From Paramagnetospirillum marisnigri (GTDB lineage: Bacteria > Pseudomonadota > Alphaproteobacteria > Rhodospirillales > Magnetospirillaceae): a DNA stretch of 64,000 bases. The stretch's first letter is position 1. Every line of letters starts with the position of its first letter. The position numbers and the translations under genes were made by a program. A model generated the notes under the pieces. The model made no database searches. It was not told the DNA's origin and saw only the letters and a program-made list of their open reading frames with translations. Where the stretch lies: NCBI RefSeq assembly GCF_001650715.1, contig NZ_LWQT01000044.1:248001-312000 (forward strand). Direction: 5' to 3'. Below are positions 1-8,364 of this stretch, piece after piece.

Positions 1-791
1 CCTTCACCGGCGCGGTGGCCCGGCGCATCGGCAAGTTCGAGGAAGCCAATGGCGGCACGCTTCTTCTGGACGAAATCTCGGAAATGGATGTGCGGCTGCA
101 GTCCAAGCTGCTGCGCGTGCTCCAGGAAAAGGAAATCGACCGGGTCGGCGGCAACCAGCCGGTCAAGGTCGATGTGCGCATTCTCGCCACCTCCAACCGC
201 ACCATGGAGGACGAGGTCAGGAAGGGCACCTTCCGCGAGGATCTCTATTATCGCCTCAACGTGGTGACCCTGGCGCTGCCCGCGCTCCGCGAGCGGCCGC
301 TGGACATCGCGGTGCTGGCCGATCATTTCGTCAAGCGCTACACCGAGGCCAACGCCCTGCCCAACCGCTCGCTGTCGGCCGAGGTCAAGCAGATGCTGAC
401 GCGGCATGTCTGGCGCGGCAATGTGCGCGAGCTGGAAAACTGCATGCACCGCGCCGTGCTGCTGGCCACCGGGGCCGAGATCGGACCCGACGCCATCATC
501 CTGTCGGGCGGTTCGGTCGGCACCAATCCCGATCCGGTGGTGGCCCAGGCCGCCAATGCCGCTGCCGCCGTCATGGGCGGCGCCAAGGTCAATCTGGTGG
601 GCAAGACCGTGGCCGAGGTGGAACGCGACCTGATCATCGACACGCTTTCGCACTGCCTGGGCAATCGCACCCATGCCGCCAATATCTTGGGGATTTCCAT
701 CCGCACGCTGAGGAACAAGCTGAAGCAGTATGTGGACGAGGGTATCGACGTGCCGCCGGCCGGCGGCGAGCCCGAACGGGCCGGTCTGTAG
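1..791 (+). CDS. flbD: Sigma-54-dependent flagellar regulator (FlbD/FleQ-like), 5' end missing
   Basis: C-terminal ~263 residues of an NtrC-family activator; the reading frame is open from base 3 and the start lies before the window. It begins inside the GAFTGA loop that contacts sigma-54 (FTGA is visible), followed by the AAA+ Walker B (GGTLLLDEIS), sensor and arginine-finger regions (FREDLYYRLNVV, WRGNVRELENC). A Fis-type helix-turn-helix near the end (THAANILGISIRTLRNKL) would bind DNA. flhA follows 29 bp later, so it probably belongs to the flagellar gene set, as FlbD does in Caulobacter. Family assignment is firm. The exact name is inferred from the neighbours, because the N-terminal receiver region cannot be seen. 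Confidence 0.88.
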   Translation, partial: FTGAVARRIGKFEEANGGTLLLDEISEMDVRLQSKLLRVLQEKEIDRVGGNQPVKVDVRILATSNRTMEDEVRKGTFREDLYYRLNVVTLALPALRERPLDIAVLADHFVKRYTEANALPNRSLSAEVKQMLTRHVWRGNVRELENCMHRAVLLATGAEIGPDAIILSGGSVGTNPDPVVAQAANAAAAVMGGAKVNLVGKTVAEVERDLIIDTLSHCLGNRTHAANILGISIRTLRNKLKQYVDEGIDVPPAGGEPERAGL

Positions 792-820
792 ACGCATGAT
801 CAGGCAGCAAGGCGGATATC

Positions 821-2935
821 ATGGCTGAGGGCGGCGCTTCGGACGGGCAGGTAGCGGCAAGGCAGTTCTTCGACCGCATGGGGGCCGCCGCGCGCCGGGG
901 CGATGTCGGCTTCGCCGTCGGCATCATCATGATCCTGATGGTGCTGATCCTGCCGCTGCCCGCCTGGGCGCTGGACGTGGGCCTGGCCCTGTCGCTGACC
1001 ATGTCGGTGCTGATCCTGATGGTCTCGATCTTCATCGAGAAGCCGCTTCAGTTCAGCTCCTATCCCACCGTGCTGCTGATCACCACCCTGATCCGCCTGT
1101 CGCTCAACCTGGCCTCGACCCGCCTGATCCTGTCGCACGGGCATGAAGGCGTCGACGGCGCGGGCAAGGTCATCGCCGCCTTCGCCAGCTTCATCATGAG
1201 CGGCAATTTCGTCATCGGCATCATCGTCTTCGCCATCCTGGTGATCGTCAATTTCGTGGTCATCACCAAGGGTTCGGGGCGTATCGCCGAAGTGGCGGCC
1301 CGCTTCAACCTGGACGCCATGCCGGGCAAGCAGATGGCCATCGACGCCGATCTGTCGGCCGGTCTGATCGACGAACCCACCGCCCGGAAGCGCCGCTCCG
1401 AGCTGGAACAGGAATCGGCCTTCTTCGGTTCCATGGACGGTGCCTCGAAATTCGTGCGTGGCGATGCCGTTGCCGGTCTGCTGATCACGTCGATCAACAT
1501 CATCGGCGGCATGATCATCGGCATGGCCCAGAACGGCCTGACCTTCAGCCAGGCCGCCGACATCTATACCAAGCTGACCGTCGGTGAAGGCCTGGTCACC
1601 CAGGTTCCCGCCCTGATCGTCTCGGTCTCGGCCGGTATGCTGGTGACCAAGGCGGGCGTGCCCGATTCCATGGACAAGGCCCTGTTCAACCAGTTGGCGG
1701 GCTATCCCCGCGCGGTGGGCATGGCGGGCGCCCTGATGGGCATGATGGCGCTGGTGCCTTCCATGCCGTTCGTGCCCTTCGCCCTGCTGGGCTGCGGCAT
1801 GGGCGCGGCGGCCTATTTCCTGGACAAGCACCAGCGCACCAAGGCCGAGGAAGAGGCCCACAAGGAATCCGCCCAGGCCATGCAACAGGCCCCGGTGGCG
1901 GAAGAGCCCATCTCGACGGCATTGCGTATCGACCATGTCCGCCTGGAACTGGGCTATGGCCTGCTGCAGCTGATCAACAACCCCAAGGGCCAGCGCCTGA
2001 CCGACCAGATCAAGAGCCTGCGCCGCGCCGTGGCGGGAGAGATGGGCTTCGTCATGCCCTCGGTGCGCATCCAGGACAACATGCAGCTGCCCGCCAACAC
2101 CTATGTGGTCTTCATCAAGGACGTGGAGGCCGGGCGGGGCGATCTGCGCCCCAACATGCTGCTGATCATGGACCCCCGGGGCGAGGAGATCACCCTGCCG
2201 GGCGAGAAGACCCGCGAGCCGACCTTCGGCCTGCCCGCCATGTGGATTGATTCGGGGGTGCGGGAAGAGGCTCTGTTCCGGGGCTATACCGTGGTGGATC
2301 CGCCCACGGTGATCACCACCCATCTGACCGAGGTGATCAAGGACAACATGTCCGAGCTGCTGAGTCACGCCGAGACCCAGAAGCTGCTGGACGAGCTGGA
2401 CAAGGAACACCAGAAGCTGGTCACCGAGCTGATTCCCAGCCAGATGACCGTGGGCGGCCTGCAGCGGGTGCTGCAGAACCTGCTGGGCGAGCGCGTCTCC
2501 ATCCGCGATCTGCCCACCATTCTGGAAGGCATCGCCGAGGCCTGCGGCCATACCCGCAACGTCACAATGATCACCGAGCATGTCCGCGCCCGGCTGGCGC
2601 GGCAGATTTCGGACGGCAATACCGGACACCAGGGCTTCATTCCGCTGGTCACCCTGAGCCCGGAATGGGAGCAGGCCTTCGCCGAAAGCCTGGTGGGCAG
2701 CGGCGAGGAAAAGCAGATTTCCATGGCGCCCAGCCAGTTGCAGGACTTCATCAACCGGGTGCGCCAGACCTTCGAGCGCTTCGCCATGCAAGGCGAGACG
2801 CCGATCCTGCTGACCAGCCCGGTGGTGCGGCCCTATGTGCGCTCCATCATCGAGCGCTTCCGCCCCATGACGGTGGTCATGAGCCAGTCGGAAATCCACC
2901 CCAAGGCCCGCATCAAGACGCTGGGACAGATATGA
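821..2935 (+). CDS. flhA: Flagellar export apparatus protein FlhA
   Basis: 704 aa, the usual length for FlhA, the export-gate protein of the flagellar type III secretion system in the inner membrane. The first ~330 residues hold the transmembrane helices and the conserved cytoplasmic loop (stretches such as SYPTVLLITTLIRLSLN and SRGSGRIAEVAARF-like sequence). The remainder is the cytoplasmic ring domain that docks chaperone-substrate complexes (RDLPTILEGIAEA near residue 565). The ATG at 821 gives the expected N-terminus. It sits between the sigma-54 activator and flhF, a common alphaproteobacterial arrangement, and is probably cotranscribed with the flagellar genes upstream. No irregularity seen. 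Confidence 0.97.
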   Translation: MAEGGASDGQVAARQFFDRMGAAARRGDVGFAVGIIMILMVLILPLPAWALDVGLALSLTMSVLILMVSIFIEKPLQFSSYPTVLLITTLIRLSLNLASTRLILSHGHEGVDGAGKVIAAFASFIMSGNFVIGIIVFAILVIVNFVVITKGSGRIAEVAARFNLDAMPGKQMAIDADLSAGLIDEPTARKRRSELEQESAFFGSMDGASKFVRGDAVAGLLITSINIIGGMIIGMAQNGLTFSQAADIYTKLTVGEGLVTQVPALIVSVSAGMLVTKAGVPDSMDKALFNQLAGYPRAVGMAGALMGMMALVPSMPFVPFALLGCGMGAAAYFLDKHQRTKAEEEAHKESAQAMQQAPVAEEPISTALRIDHVRLELGYGLLQLINNPKGQRLTDQIKSLRRAVAGEMGFVMPSVRIQDNMQLPANTYVVFIKDVEAGRGDLRPNMLLIMDPRGEEITLPGEKTREPTFGLPAMWIDSGVREEALFRGYTVVDPPTVITTHLTEVIKDNMSELLSHAETQKLLDELDKEHQKLVTELIPSQMTVGGLQRVLQNLLGERVSIRDLPTILEGIAEACGHTRNVTMITEHVRARLARQISDGNTGHQGFIPLVTLSPEWEQAFAESLVGSGEEKQISMAPSQLQDFINRVRQTFERFAMQGETPILLTSPVVRPYVRSIIERFRPMTVVMSQSEIHPKARIKTLGQI

Positions 2936-2948
2936 GAGCCGTGCAGAT

Positions 2949-3051
2949 GTCATCCCGACGACCACCGGGAGGAGGGATCTCATCCTGCTCCAATTCGTCC
3001 ATTTTGCCGCCATCGCTCCAGGCGGAGATCCCTCGCAGCGCTCGGGATGAC
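2949..3051. repeat. ~103-bp palindromic intergenic element with 10-bp terminal inverted repeats
   Basis: The flhA-flhF gap holds a sequence bounded by perfect 10-bp inverted repeats: GTCATCCCGA at 2949-2958 and TCGGGATGAC at 3042-3051. A second inner pair is GAGGGATCTC (2972-2981) and GAGATCCCTC (3025-3034). The transcript could fold into one long hairpin. A similar element with related ends lies at 33688-33792. This looks like a MITE or REP-type dispersed repeat. It adds distance, and possibly an mRNA-processing structure, inside a flagellar operon. Confidence 0.75.
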
Positions 3052-3065
3052 GGGGAGAGCGGCCC

Positions 3066-4064
3066 ATGCGCCTGAAATCCTTCACCGCGCCCACCATGGC
3101 CGAGGCCATGGAACTGGTTCGCCAGGAACTGGGCGACGACGCCATCATCGTCTCGACCCAGCGGGCCGCCGGAAGCAAGGGCGTGCGCATCACCGCCGCC
3201 CTGGAACCGGCCGACGCCGACATGGCCATCGCCGAAATGCTGGAAGAGGTCACGGGCTCGTCCGCCGCCGACGAGGTGCGCAAGGCCCTGTCCGACCATG
3301 GCGTTCCCCAGCGATTGGCCGACCGGCTGGTCAACGCCGCCCGGACCTCGGAACTCTCCGACCCGGCGCTGGCCTGCGCCGCCGCCCTGGAAGCGGGTTT
3401 CAGCTTTGCCCATCTGCCGGAACACGGCGCGCCGCGCGCCTTCATGCTGGTGGGACCCAACGGTTCGGGCAAGTCCATCGCCGTGGCCAAGCTGGCGGCG
3501 CGCAGCGTGCTGAAGCAGCGTCAGGTGGGGGTCATCACCTGCGACAACATCCGCGCGGGCGCGGTTGAACAACTGGCCGCCTTTACCAATATCCTGGAGT
3601 TGGACCTGGTGCGTGCCCGAGGCCCCGAGGCCCTGGCCCGGGTGGTGGACAGCAGCCAGGGCCTGTTCGATCTGGTGCTGGTGGATTCCCCCGGCCTCAA
3701 TCCGTTCAAGCAAAGTGACATGGACTATCTCCAGGCGCTGATCGAGGCCGCCAATGTGGAGCCGGTGCTGGTACTGGCCGCCGGTGGCGATGCGGTGGAA
3801 GCCGCCGAGATCGGCGAGGCCTTCGCCGAGGTGGGCACCACCCGGCTGTTCGCCTCCCGGCTCGACACGACGCGGCGCCTGGGCGGCATCCTGTCCTGCG
3901 CCGAGGCGGGCCAGATGGCCTTCTGCGACGTTTCGGCCAGCCCGCATGTGGCATCGGGCATCGCGCCGATCTCTGCCATTTCCCTGGCCCGGCTGATCAT
4001 GCCGCAAGCCCCCGAACCCGCACCCCACGATGAAACTTTCTGGACCGAGGCACCCGCATCATGA
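3066..4064 (+). CDS. flhF: SRP-type GTPase FlhF (flagellar placement)
   Basis: 332 aa. FlhF is a GTPase of the signal-recognition-particle family that sets the position and number of polar flagella. The N-terminus (MRLKSFTAPTMAEAMELVRQ) is typical of FlhF. The P-loop GPNGSGKS lies at about residues 130-137, followed by the G-domain motifs ITCDNIRAGAVEQL and LVLVDSPGLN, the latter carrying the DxPG-type element. The linker is short compared with gammaproteobacterial FlhF. The stop overlaps the flhG start by 4 bp (ATGA), which suggests translational coupling with the ATPase that antagonises it. Confidence 0.93.
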   Translation: MRLKSFTAPTMAEAMELVRQELGDDAIIVSTQRAAGSKGVRITAALEPADADMAIAEMLEEVTGSSAADEVRKALSDHGVPQRLADRLVNAARTSELSDPALACAAALEAGFSFAHLPEHGAPRAFMLVGPNGSGKSIAVAKLAARSVLKQRQVGVITCDNIRAGAVEQLAAFTNILELDLVRARGPEALARVVDSSQGLFDLVLVDSPGLNPFKQSDMDYLQALIEAANVEPVLVLAAGGDAVEAAEIGEAFAEVGTTRLFASRLDTTRRLGGILSCAEAGQMAFCDVSASPHVASGIAPISAISLARLIMPQAPEPAPHDETFWTEAPAS

Positions 4065-4858
4065 CCACGACCGAAGCTCCCATGCTCGCGCCGCGCCCCC
4101 CCATCCGGGCCAAGGGCCGCAATGTCGTCGCGGTTGCCTCCGGCAAGGGCGGCGTGGGCAAGACCTGGTTTTCCATCACCCTGTCCCATGCCCTGGCCCG
4201 GGCGGGCCAGCGGGTGCTGCTGTTCGATGGCGATCTTGGCCTGGCCAATGTGGACATCCAGTTGGGGTTGATGCCCAAGACCGACCTGGGCAGCGTGGTG
4301 GCCGGGCGCCAAACCCTGAATCAGGCGCTGACGCCCTATCCCGATGGTGGCTTCGACATCATCGCCGGGCGCTCGGGATCGGGCACCCTGGCCAATATTC
4401 CGCTGTCGCGGCTGCAGATGCTGGGCGAGGACCTGGTGCTGCTGGCGGGCAATTACGACCGGGTGGTGGTGGATCTCGGCGCCGGCGTCGAGAAGACCAC
4501 GCGCAATTTCTCGCAGCAGGCGGGCACCATCATGGTGGTGACCACCGATGAGCCGACCTCGCTGACCGACGCCTATGCCTTCATCAAGGTCACCCATATG
4601 GAACGGCCGGGCACCGATATGCGTATCGTGGTCAACATGGCCAATTCCACCCGCGAGGGCGAGCGCATCTACAATACCCTGCTGAAGGCCTGCGAGGGTT
4701 TCCTGAAGATTTCGCCGCCGCTGGCGGGCGTCATCCGCCGCGATCTCAAGGTGCGGGAAGCCATCCGCAACCAGACCCCCATCATGACCCGCTCGCCCAA
4801 CGCCGAGGCCGCCGCCGACGTGGAAGCCATCGTCGAACGGCTGATCCGGCCGAGGTGA
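4061..4858 (+). CDS. flhG: MinD-like ATPase FlhG/FleN (flagellar number control)
   Basis: 265 aa, ParA/MinD superfamily. The deviant Walker A motif SGKGGVGKTW is at about residues 27-36, followed by LLFDGDLGLANVDIQLGL, the switch region conserved in FlhG. FlhG limits flagellar number, typically by stimulating FlhF GTPase activity or restraining the master regulator. The gene is coupled to flhF through an ATGA overlap. The last residues (EAIVERLIRPR) form a short C-terminal tail. MinD itself is unlikely, because there is no minC or minE nearby and the flhF partner is adjacent. Confidence 0.92.
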   Translation: MTTTEAPMLAPRPPIRAKGRNVVAVASGKGGVGKTWFSITLSHALARAGQRVLLFDGDLGLANVDIQLGLMPKTDLGSVVAGRQTLNQALTPYPDGGFDIIAGRSGSGTLANIPLSRLQMLGEDLVLLAGNYDRVVVDLGAGVEKTTRNFSQQAGTIMVVTTDEPTSLTDAYAFIKVTHMERPGTDMRIVVNMANSTREGERIYNTLLKACEGFLKISPPLAGVIRRDLKVREAIRNQTPIMTRSPNAEAAADVEAIVERLIRPR

Positions 4859-4889
4859 TGATGGCCCCCCGGACGCCGGGCGCCGGTCC

Positions 4890-4910
4890 GGAGCGCGGGC
4901 GTCTCGCCCG
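4890..4910. repeat. Dispersed GC-rich repeat (GGAGCGCGGGCG family), copy A
   Basis: The 74-bp gap between flhG and the FliK-like gene contains GGAGCGCGGGCG followed by TCTCGCCCG. The same 12-mer recurs on the opposite strand at 8340-8360 and at 46677-46692. It is partly self-complementary. No other signal is visible in this gap, and the ribosome-binding site of the next gene is weak. Confidence 0.5.
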
Positions 4911-4932
4911 CCCGAGCGGATTGGACTAGCCC

Positions 4933-6717
4933 ATGACCTCCTCGGCCATCCCGCCCGCCCCGCCACCCACTCCCGTCCCCGCGACGGTATCCAGCCCGCC
5001 GGTGCTGACGGTGGTGGTGGGATCGGGGGCCGAGGCCCTGGCCAAGCTGCCCGCCGGGGCGCTGGTCACCGCCGCCCTGGACGCGGTCGCGGCCAGGGGG
5101 CTGGTGCAGGTGACCACCGCCGACGGCACCACCTTGTCGCTGCGTCTGCCGCCCAGCCTGACCCTGCCGCCCCAGGCCGATCTGGGCCTGCAACTGACCC
5201 AGGCGGCGGGCGGCGGCTTCGCCTTCAAGCTGCTCTCGGTCAACGGCCGCCCCTTCGGCACGCCGCCGCTTGCCGCTGGGCTGCCCGGCTTGCCGCAACT
5301 GCCCGGCCTCGCCGACCTGCTCAATCCCGGCGCCGCCAAGGCGGGCGGCATGCCCCAGCCCATGGGGCGCGGCGATTCCGTCGCCCTGGGACAGCCCCAG
5401 CCCTCCCTGGGGCCGGGCGGCGCATCCGCCGCTCCCCTGGGATTGACCGCCACCGTGCTGCGGCCCGCCCCCGCCGGGGCGACCCTGCTGGCGCCGGGGC
5501 AGACGCCGGGCGGCCAGGCCGCCGCGCCGCCGCCGGGTCTGGCCGATCTGGTGCCGGGAACTCAGTTGACCGTGCGCATCGCCGGGGTGGTGCCGCCGGG
5601 CGGCGGCGCCCCGCTACCGCTCCTGACCGATCCCGGGGCCAAGGCCGGGATGCCACAGCCCTCCCCCCCGAATCCGGCAATGCCGGAGACTCCGGCCGAG
5701 GCGGCCAAGCCCTTCGCCCCACCGCCCAGCCATGGCGAGCCCACGGGCTTGCGTCCACCACCGACCCAGACTCCGGGGCAGACGCCCCAGGCGCCGGGCG
5801 GCGCGATGCCGCCGCCGATACCACAATCTTCGTCTCAGGCACCGACGCCGTCCCAACCCACCACGCCGATCCCCCTGCCCGGCACGGTCGTGTCCCATTC
5901 GCCGGGCGGCACCGCCCTGGTGCAGACCCCCGCCGGGCTGTTGTCGCTGCCGGGTGGTCCCAGTCTGGCGGTGGGCTCCGGCCTGCGCCTGGAAGTGATG
6001 GGAGCACCCGCGCCGCCGCCCGCGCCGTTGTCGGCCTCGGACAGCCAGGGACTGACCCAAGGCGGTTGGCCCGCCCTGGATTCGGCGGTGGATACGTTGA
6101 TGCAGATGGACCGGGCGGTGGCGGATCAGTTGGTCCGCATGATTCCCCAGGCCAATCCCCGGCTGGCGGCGGCGCTGTCGGTCTTCGCGGGGGCGGTGCG
6201 CTCGGGCGATGTGCGCGCCGTGATGGGCGAGGGCGTCACCCGTGGCCTGGACCGGGCCGGGCGGCGTGATCTGGCGGAGCGGCTGAAGAAGGACATGCTG
6301 GAGCTTTCGGACCAGGCCCAGCGGCCGCGCGGCGACGGCGACTGGCAGGTTCTGACCATGCCCTTCGCCTATGGCGCCCAGGTGGACCCCATCCATCTCT
6401 ATGTCCAGCGGGTATCGGGTGACGAGGCGGGCCAGGGCGGCAAGAAGGGCGACGAGCAACGCTTCATCCTGGATGTGAGCATGAGCCGCCTGGGCCGCAT
6501 CCAGTTCGAGGGTCTGGTGCAAAAGGATGCCAAGCGCTTCGATTTGATCATCCGCAGCGACCAGCCGCTGGAGTCCGATATCCGCCGCGACATATCCGGC
6601 ATCTTCGCCGAATGCGCCCAACTGACCGGGGTCAAGGGCATGGTGGGGTTCCAGTCGGGTCGCGGCTTCGTCGAATTGCCGCCCGCCGACTCGCCGGGCA
6701 CCCGCATCGTGGTATGA
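4933..6717 (+). CDS. Flagellar hook-length control (FliK)-like protein
   Basis: 594 aa with an unusual composition. Residues ~130-330 are a low-complexity proline/alanine/glycine-rich stretch, expected to be extended and disordered. The C-terminal ~130 residues form a compact domain (MSRLGRIQFEGLVQKDAKRF, RRDISGIFAECAQLTGVKG) resembling the C-terminal domain of FliK-type hook-length proteins. FliK acts as a molecular ruler and switches export specificity at FlhB. A position directly behind flhA-flhF-flhG fits that role. Evidence is fold-like pattern plus context only; another flagellar-associated Pro-rich protein is possible. Confidence 0.6.
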   Translation: MTSSAIPPAPPPTPVPATVSSPPVLTVVVGSGAEALAKLPAGALVTAALDAVAARGLVQVTTADGTTLSLRLPPSLTLPPQADLGLQLTQAAGGGFAFKLLSVNGRPFGTPPLAAGLPGLPQLPGLADLLNPGAAKAGGMPQPMGRGDSVALGQPQPSLGPGGASAAPLGLTATVLRPAPAGATLLAPGQTPGGQAAAPPPGLADLVPGTQLTVRIAGVVPPGGGAPLPLLTDPGAKAGMPQPSPPNPAMPETPAEAAKPFAPPPSHGEPTGLRPPPTQTPGQTPQAPGGAMPPPIPQSSSQAPTPSQPTTPIPLPGTVVSHSPGGTALVQTPAGLLSLPGGPSLAVGSGLRLEVMGAPAPPPAPLSASDSQGLTQGGWPALDSAVDTLMQMDRAVADQLVRMIPQANPRLAAALSVFAGAVRSGDVRAVMGEGVTRGLDRAGRRDLAERLKKDMLELSDQAQRPRGDGDWQVLTMPFAYGAQVDPIHLYVQRVSGDEAGQGGKKGDEQRFILDVSMSRLGRIQFEGLVQKDAKRFDLIIRSDQPLESDIRRDISGIFAECAQLTGVKGMVGFQSGRGFVELPPADSPGTRIVV

Positions 6718-6812
6718 TCCGCGGGTGAATTGCTTCGTCGGCGGAACAGGCGGCATGGGCCTTGCAAAGCAACCTGCAGAATGACTCACCGGATCCGGCT
6801 GCGAAATCCGCC

Positions 6813-8318
6813 ATGAACACCCTGGCACGCGACCCAAAGGGCTATTACGCCGTCCTCGGACTGTCTCCGGGGGCGGACGCGACCGCCATCAAGTCGGCCT
6901 ATCGCAACCGGGTGAAGTCGGTCCATCCCGACCGCAATGCCTCGTCGCGCGCGCGTGAGGAATTTCAAAGGCTTATGGAAGCCTATGCCGTCCTGCGCGA
7001 TGTGGTGCGCCGGGCCGAATACGATACTACCGGCCAGGAATGCCTGGACGATGACGACGATGTTTCGGTTCCGGCCGGGGCGATTCCCATCGCCTGTTCC
7101 TGCTGTGGCAGCCTGACCGCCCAGCCCCGCTACGTGGTCTATCGCACTGTCCGCTCGTATCTGGTGTGGGCAAAAACGGGCCGGTTGGAGGGAATTTTTT
7201 GCCGGGCATGCGCCGACCGCACGGCGGTGAAGGCCTCCATCATCACCTGGCTGTGGGGATGGTGGTCACTGCCCGGCCTGCTTCTCGCGCCCTTCGCCCT
7301 GTTGGGCAATCTGTTCGGCGGCTCCAAGCCCAGGCGCGAGAATGCCCGCATCCTGATTCGCCAGGGCCGCGCCTTCCTCGCCCGGGGCGAGTTGGAACTG
7401 GCCCGGTCGCTGGGGTTGCAGGCCGCCCGCTTCGCCAAGCTGCCCGATGACCGCGCCCGGGTCGAGGACCTGCTGCACGCCACCCGCGACGCCGGGGACA
7501 CGCGTCGACTGAAAAGCCGGTGGAGTCTGGGCGGCGGAGTGTTCCTGGCCCAGGCCCTGCCGCTGGCGGCGCTGCCGCTGACGGCCGCCGTCTTCGCCCT
7601 GATCGCCACCAAGCCCTGGGACGTTCCGGTGTCGACTTCGGGGACCATCGCCATGCGGCCGGTGGGGATCGGCGAAATCCGCCATGTGGCGGTGGAGGGG
7701 TTGAAGGTGCGCATGGCCCCCATCTTTGGTGCGCCGGTCTTGACCCTGCTGGACCGTTTCACCACGGTGGAGGTCACCGGCGACACCGATACGCCGGAAT
7801 GGGTCCATATCCGGACACCCGCCGGGGTGGACGGCTATGTGGAGACCCGTTCGCTCTATGCCGGGTCGGGCACCCGCTTCAAGAGCCAGTGGTGCGCCGA
7901 GAACCGGGGCGGCCAGCCCGGCGCGGGCGAGGTGCTGAGCCGACGCGTCTCGGGCGACCATCGCATGCTGATCCATAACGAGGGACGCCGCGACGGCGTG
8001 GTCAAGCTGAAGACCCTGGCGGGGCACACGGTGGCGTCGTTCTATATCCCCGCCACCTACCATATCGGCGTCGGCGGCATTCCCGACGGCACCTATCGCA
8101 TCGAATTCGCCACCGGTTCCAAGTATTCGCGCGGCTGCGGCGTCTTCCTCGACGAAATGCAGGCAGGCGTGCTGCCGGTGACCCTGACCTTCAAATACCT
8201 GACCACGGGCACCATCCGCTCCCTGACCAATATCGCGGAAATATCGCTGTCGCCCGCGCCTGGCGATCCGGTCCAGCCGCTGTCGCTGTCGGTGGAGAAA
8301 TTCGCGGCGGATGATTGA
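6813..8318 (+). CDS. J-domain protein with cysteine motif, membrane segment and SH3-like domain
   Basis: 501 aa from the ATG at 6813; a TTG at 6762 would add 17 residues with no homology to the J-domain. Residues ~8-72 form a J-domain with the HPD tripeptide (KSVHPDRN) that stimulates Hsp70 ATPase. Next come two CxxC pairs (CSCCG and CRAC), which may bind zinc, and a hydrophobic tryptophan-rich stretch (WLWGWWSLPGLLLAPFALL) that looks membrane-associated. A second hydrophobic segment at ~245-270 precedes a bacterial SH3-like region (KVRMAPIFGAPVLTLLDRF ... GYVETRSLYAG). The C-terminal ~130 residues are unassigned. It could be a membrane-tethered co-chaperone. It converges on the regulator at 8365-9336. 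Confidence 0.72.
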   Translation: MNTLARDPKGYYAVLGLSPGADATAIKSAYRNRVKSVHPDRNASSRAREEFQRLMEAYAVLRDVVRRAEYDTTGQECLDDDDDVSVPAGAIPIACSCCGSLTAQPRYVVYRTVRSYLVWAKTGRLEGIFCRACADRTAVKASIITWLWGWWSLPGLLLAPFALLGNLFGGSKPRRENARILIRQGRAFLARGELELARSLGLQAARFAKLPDDRARVEDLLHATRDAGDTRRLKSRWSLGGGVFLAQALPLAALPLTAAVFALIATKPWDVPVSTSGTIAMRPVGIGEIRHVAVEGLKVRMAPIFGAPVLTLLDRFTTVEVTGDTDTPEWVHIRTPAGVDGYVETRSLYAGSGTRFKSQWCAENRGGQPGAGEVLSRRVSGDHRMLIHNEGRRDGVVKLKTLAGHTVASFYIPATYHIGVGGIPDGTYRIEFATGSKYSRGCGVFLDEMQAGVLPVTLTFKYLTTGTIRSLTNIAEISLSPAPGDPVQPLSLSVEKFAADD

Positions 8319-8339
8319 GGCCGCGACGGCCATGGTAGT

Positions 8340-8360
8340 GGGCGAGGGCGCCCGCGCTCC
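8340..8360. repeat. Dispersed GC-rich repeat, copy B, between convergent genes
   Basis: On the minus strand this reads GGAGCGCGGGCGCCCT followed by CGCCC. It shares 16 bp with the copy at 46677-46692 and 12 bp with 4890-4910. It lies in the 46-bp gap between the convergent genes ending at 8318 and 8365 and contains the palindrome GGGCGCCC. It may serve as a bidirectional transcription barrier, but there is no T-run. Confidence 0.45.
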
Positions 8361-8364
8361 CGAT

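Noticed and set aside
786-820. Sigma-54 (GG-N10-GC) promoter before flhA
   Set aside because: No -24/-12 motif with correct spacing in the 29-bp gap; flhA is more likely cotranscribed with the upstream gene.
800-3490. Long minus-strand open frame (896 codons) opposite flhA and flhF
   Set aside because: It mirrors two clear genes in high-GC DNA, has His/Gln/Gly-biased composition and no recognisable domain; the usual antisense artefact of GC-rich codon bias.
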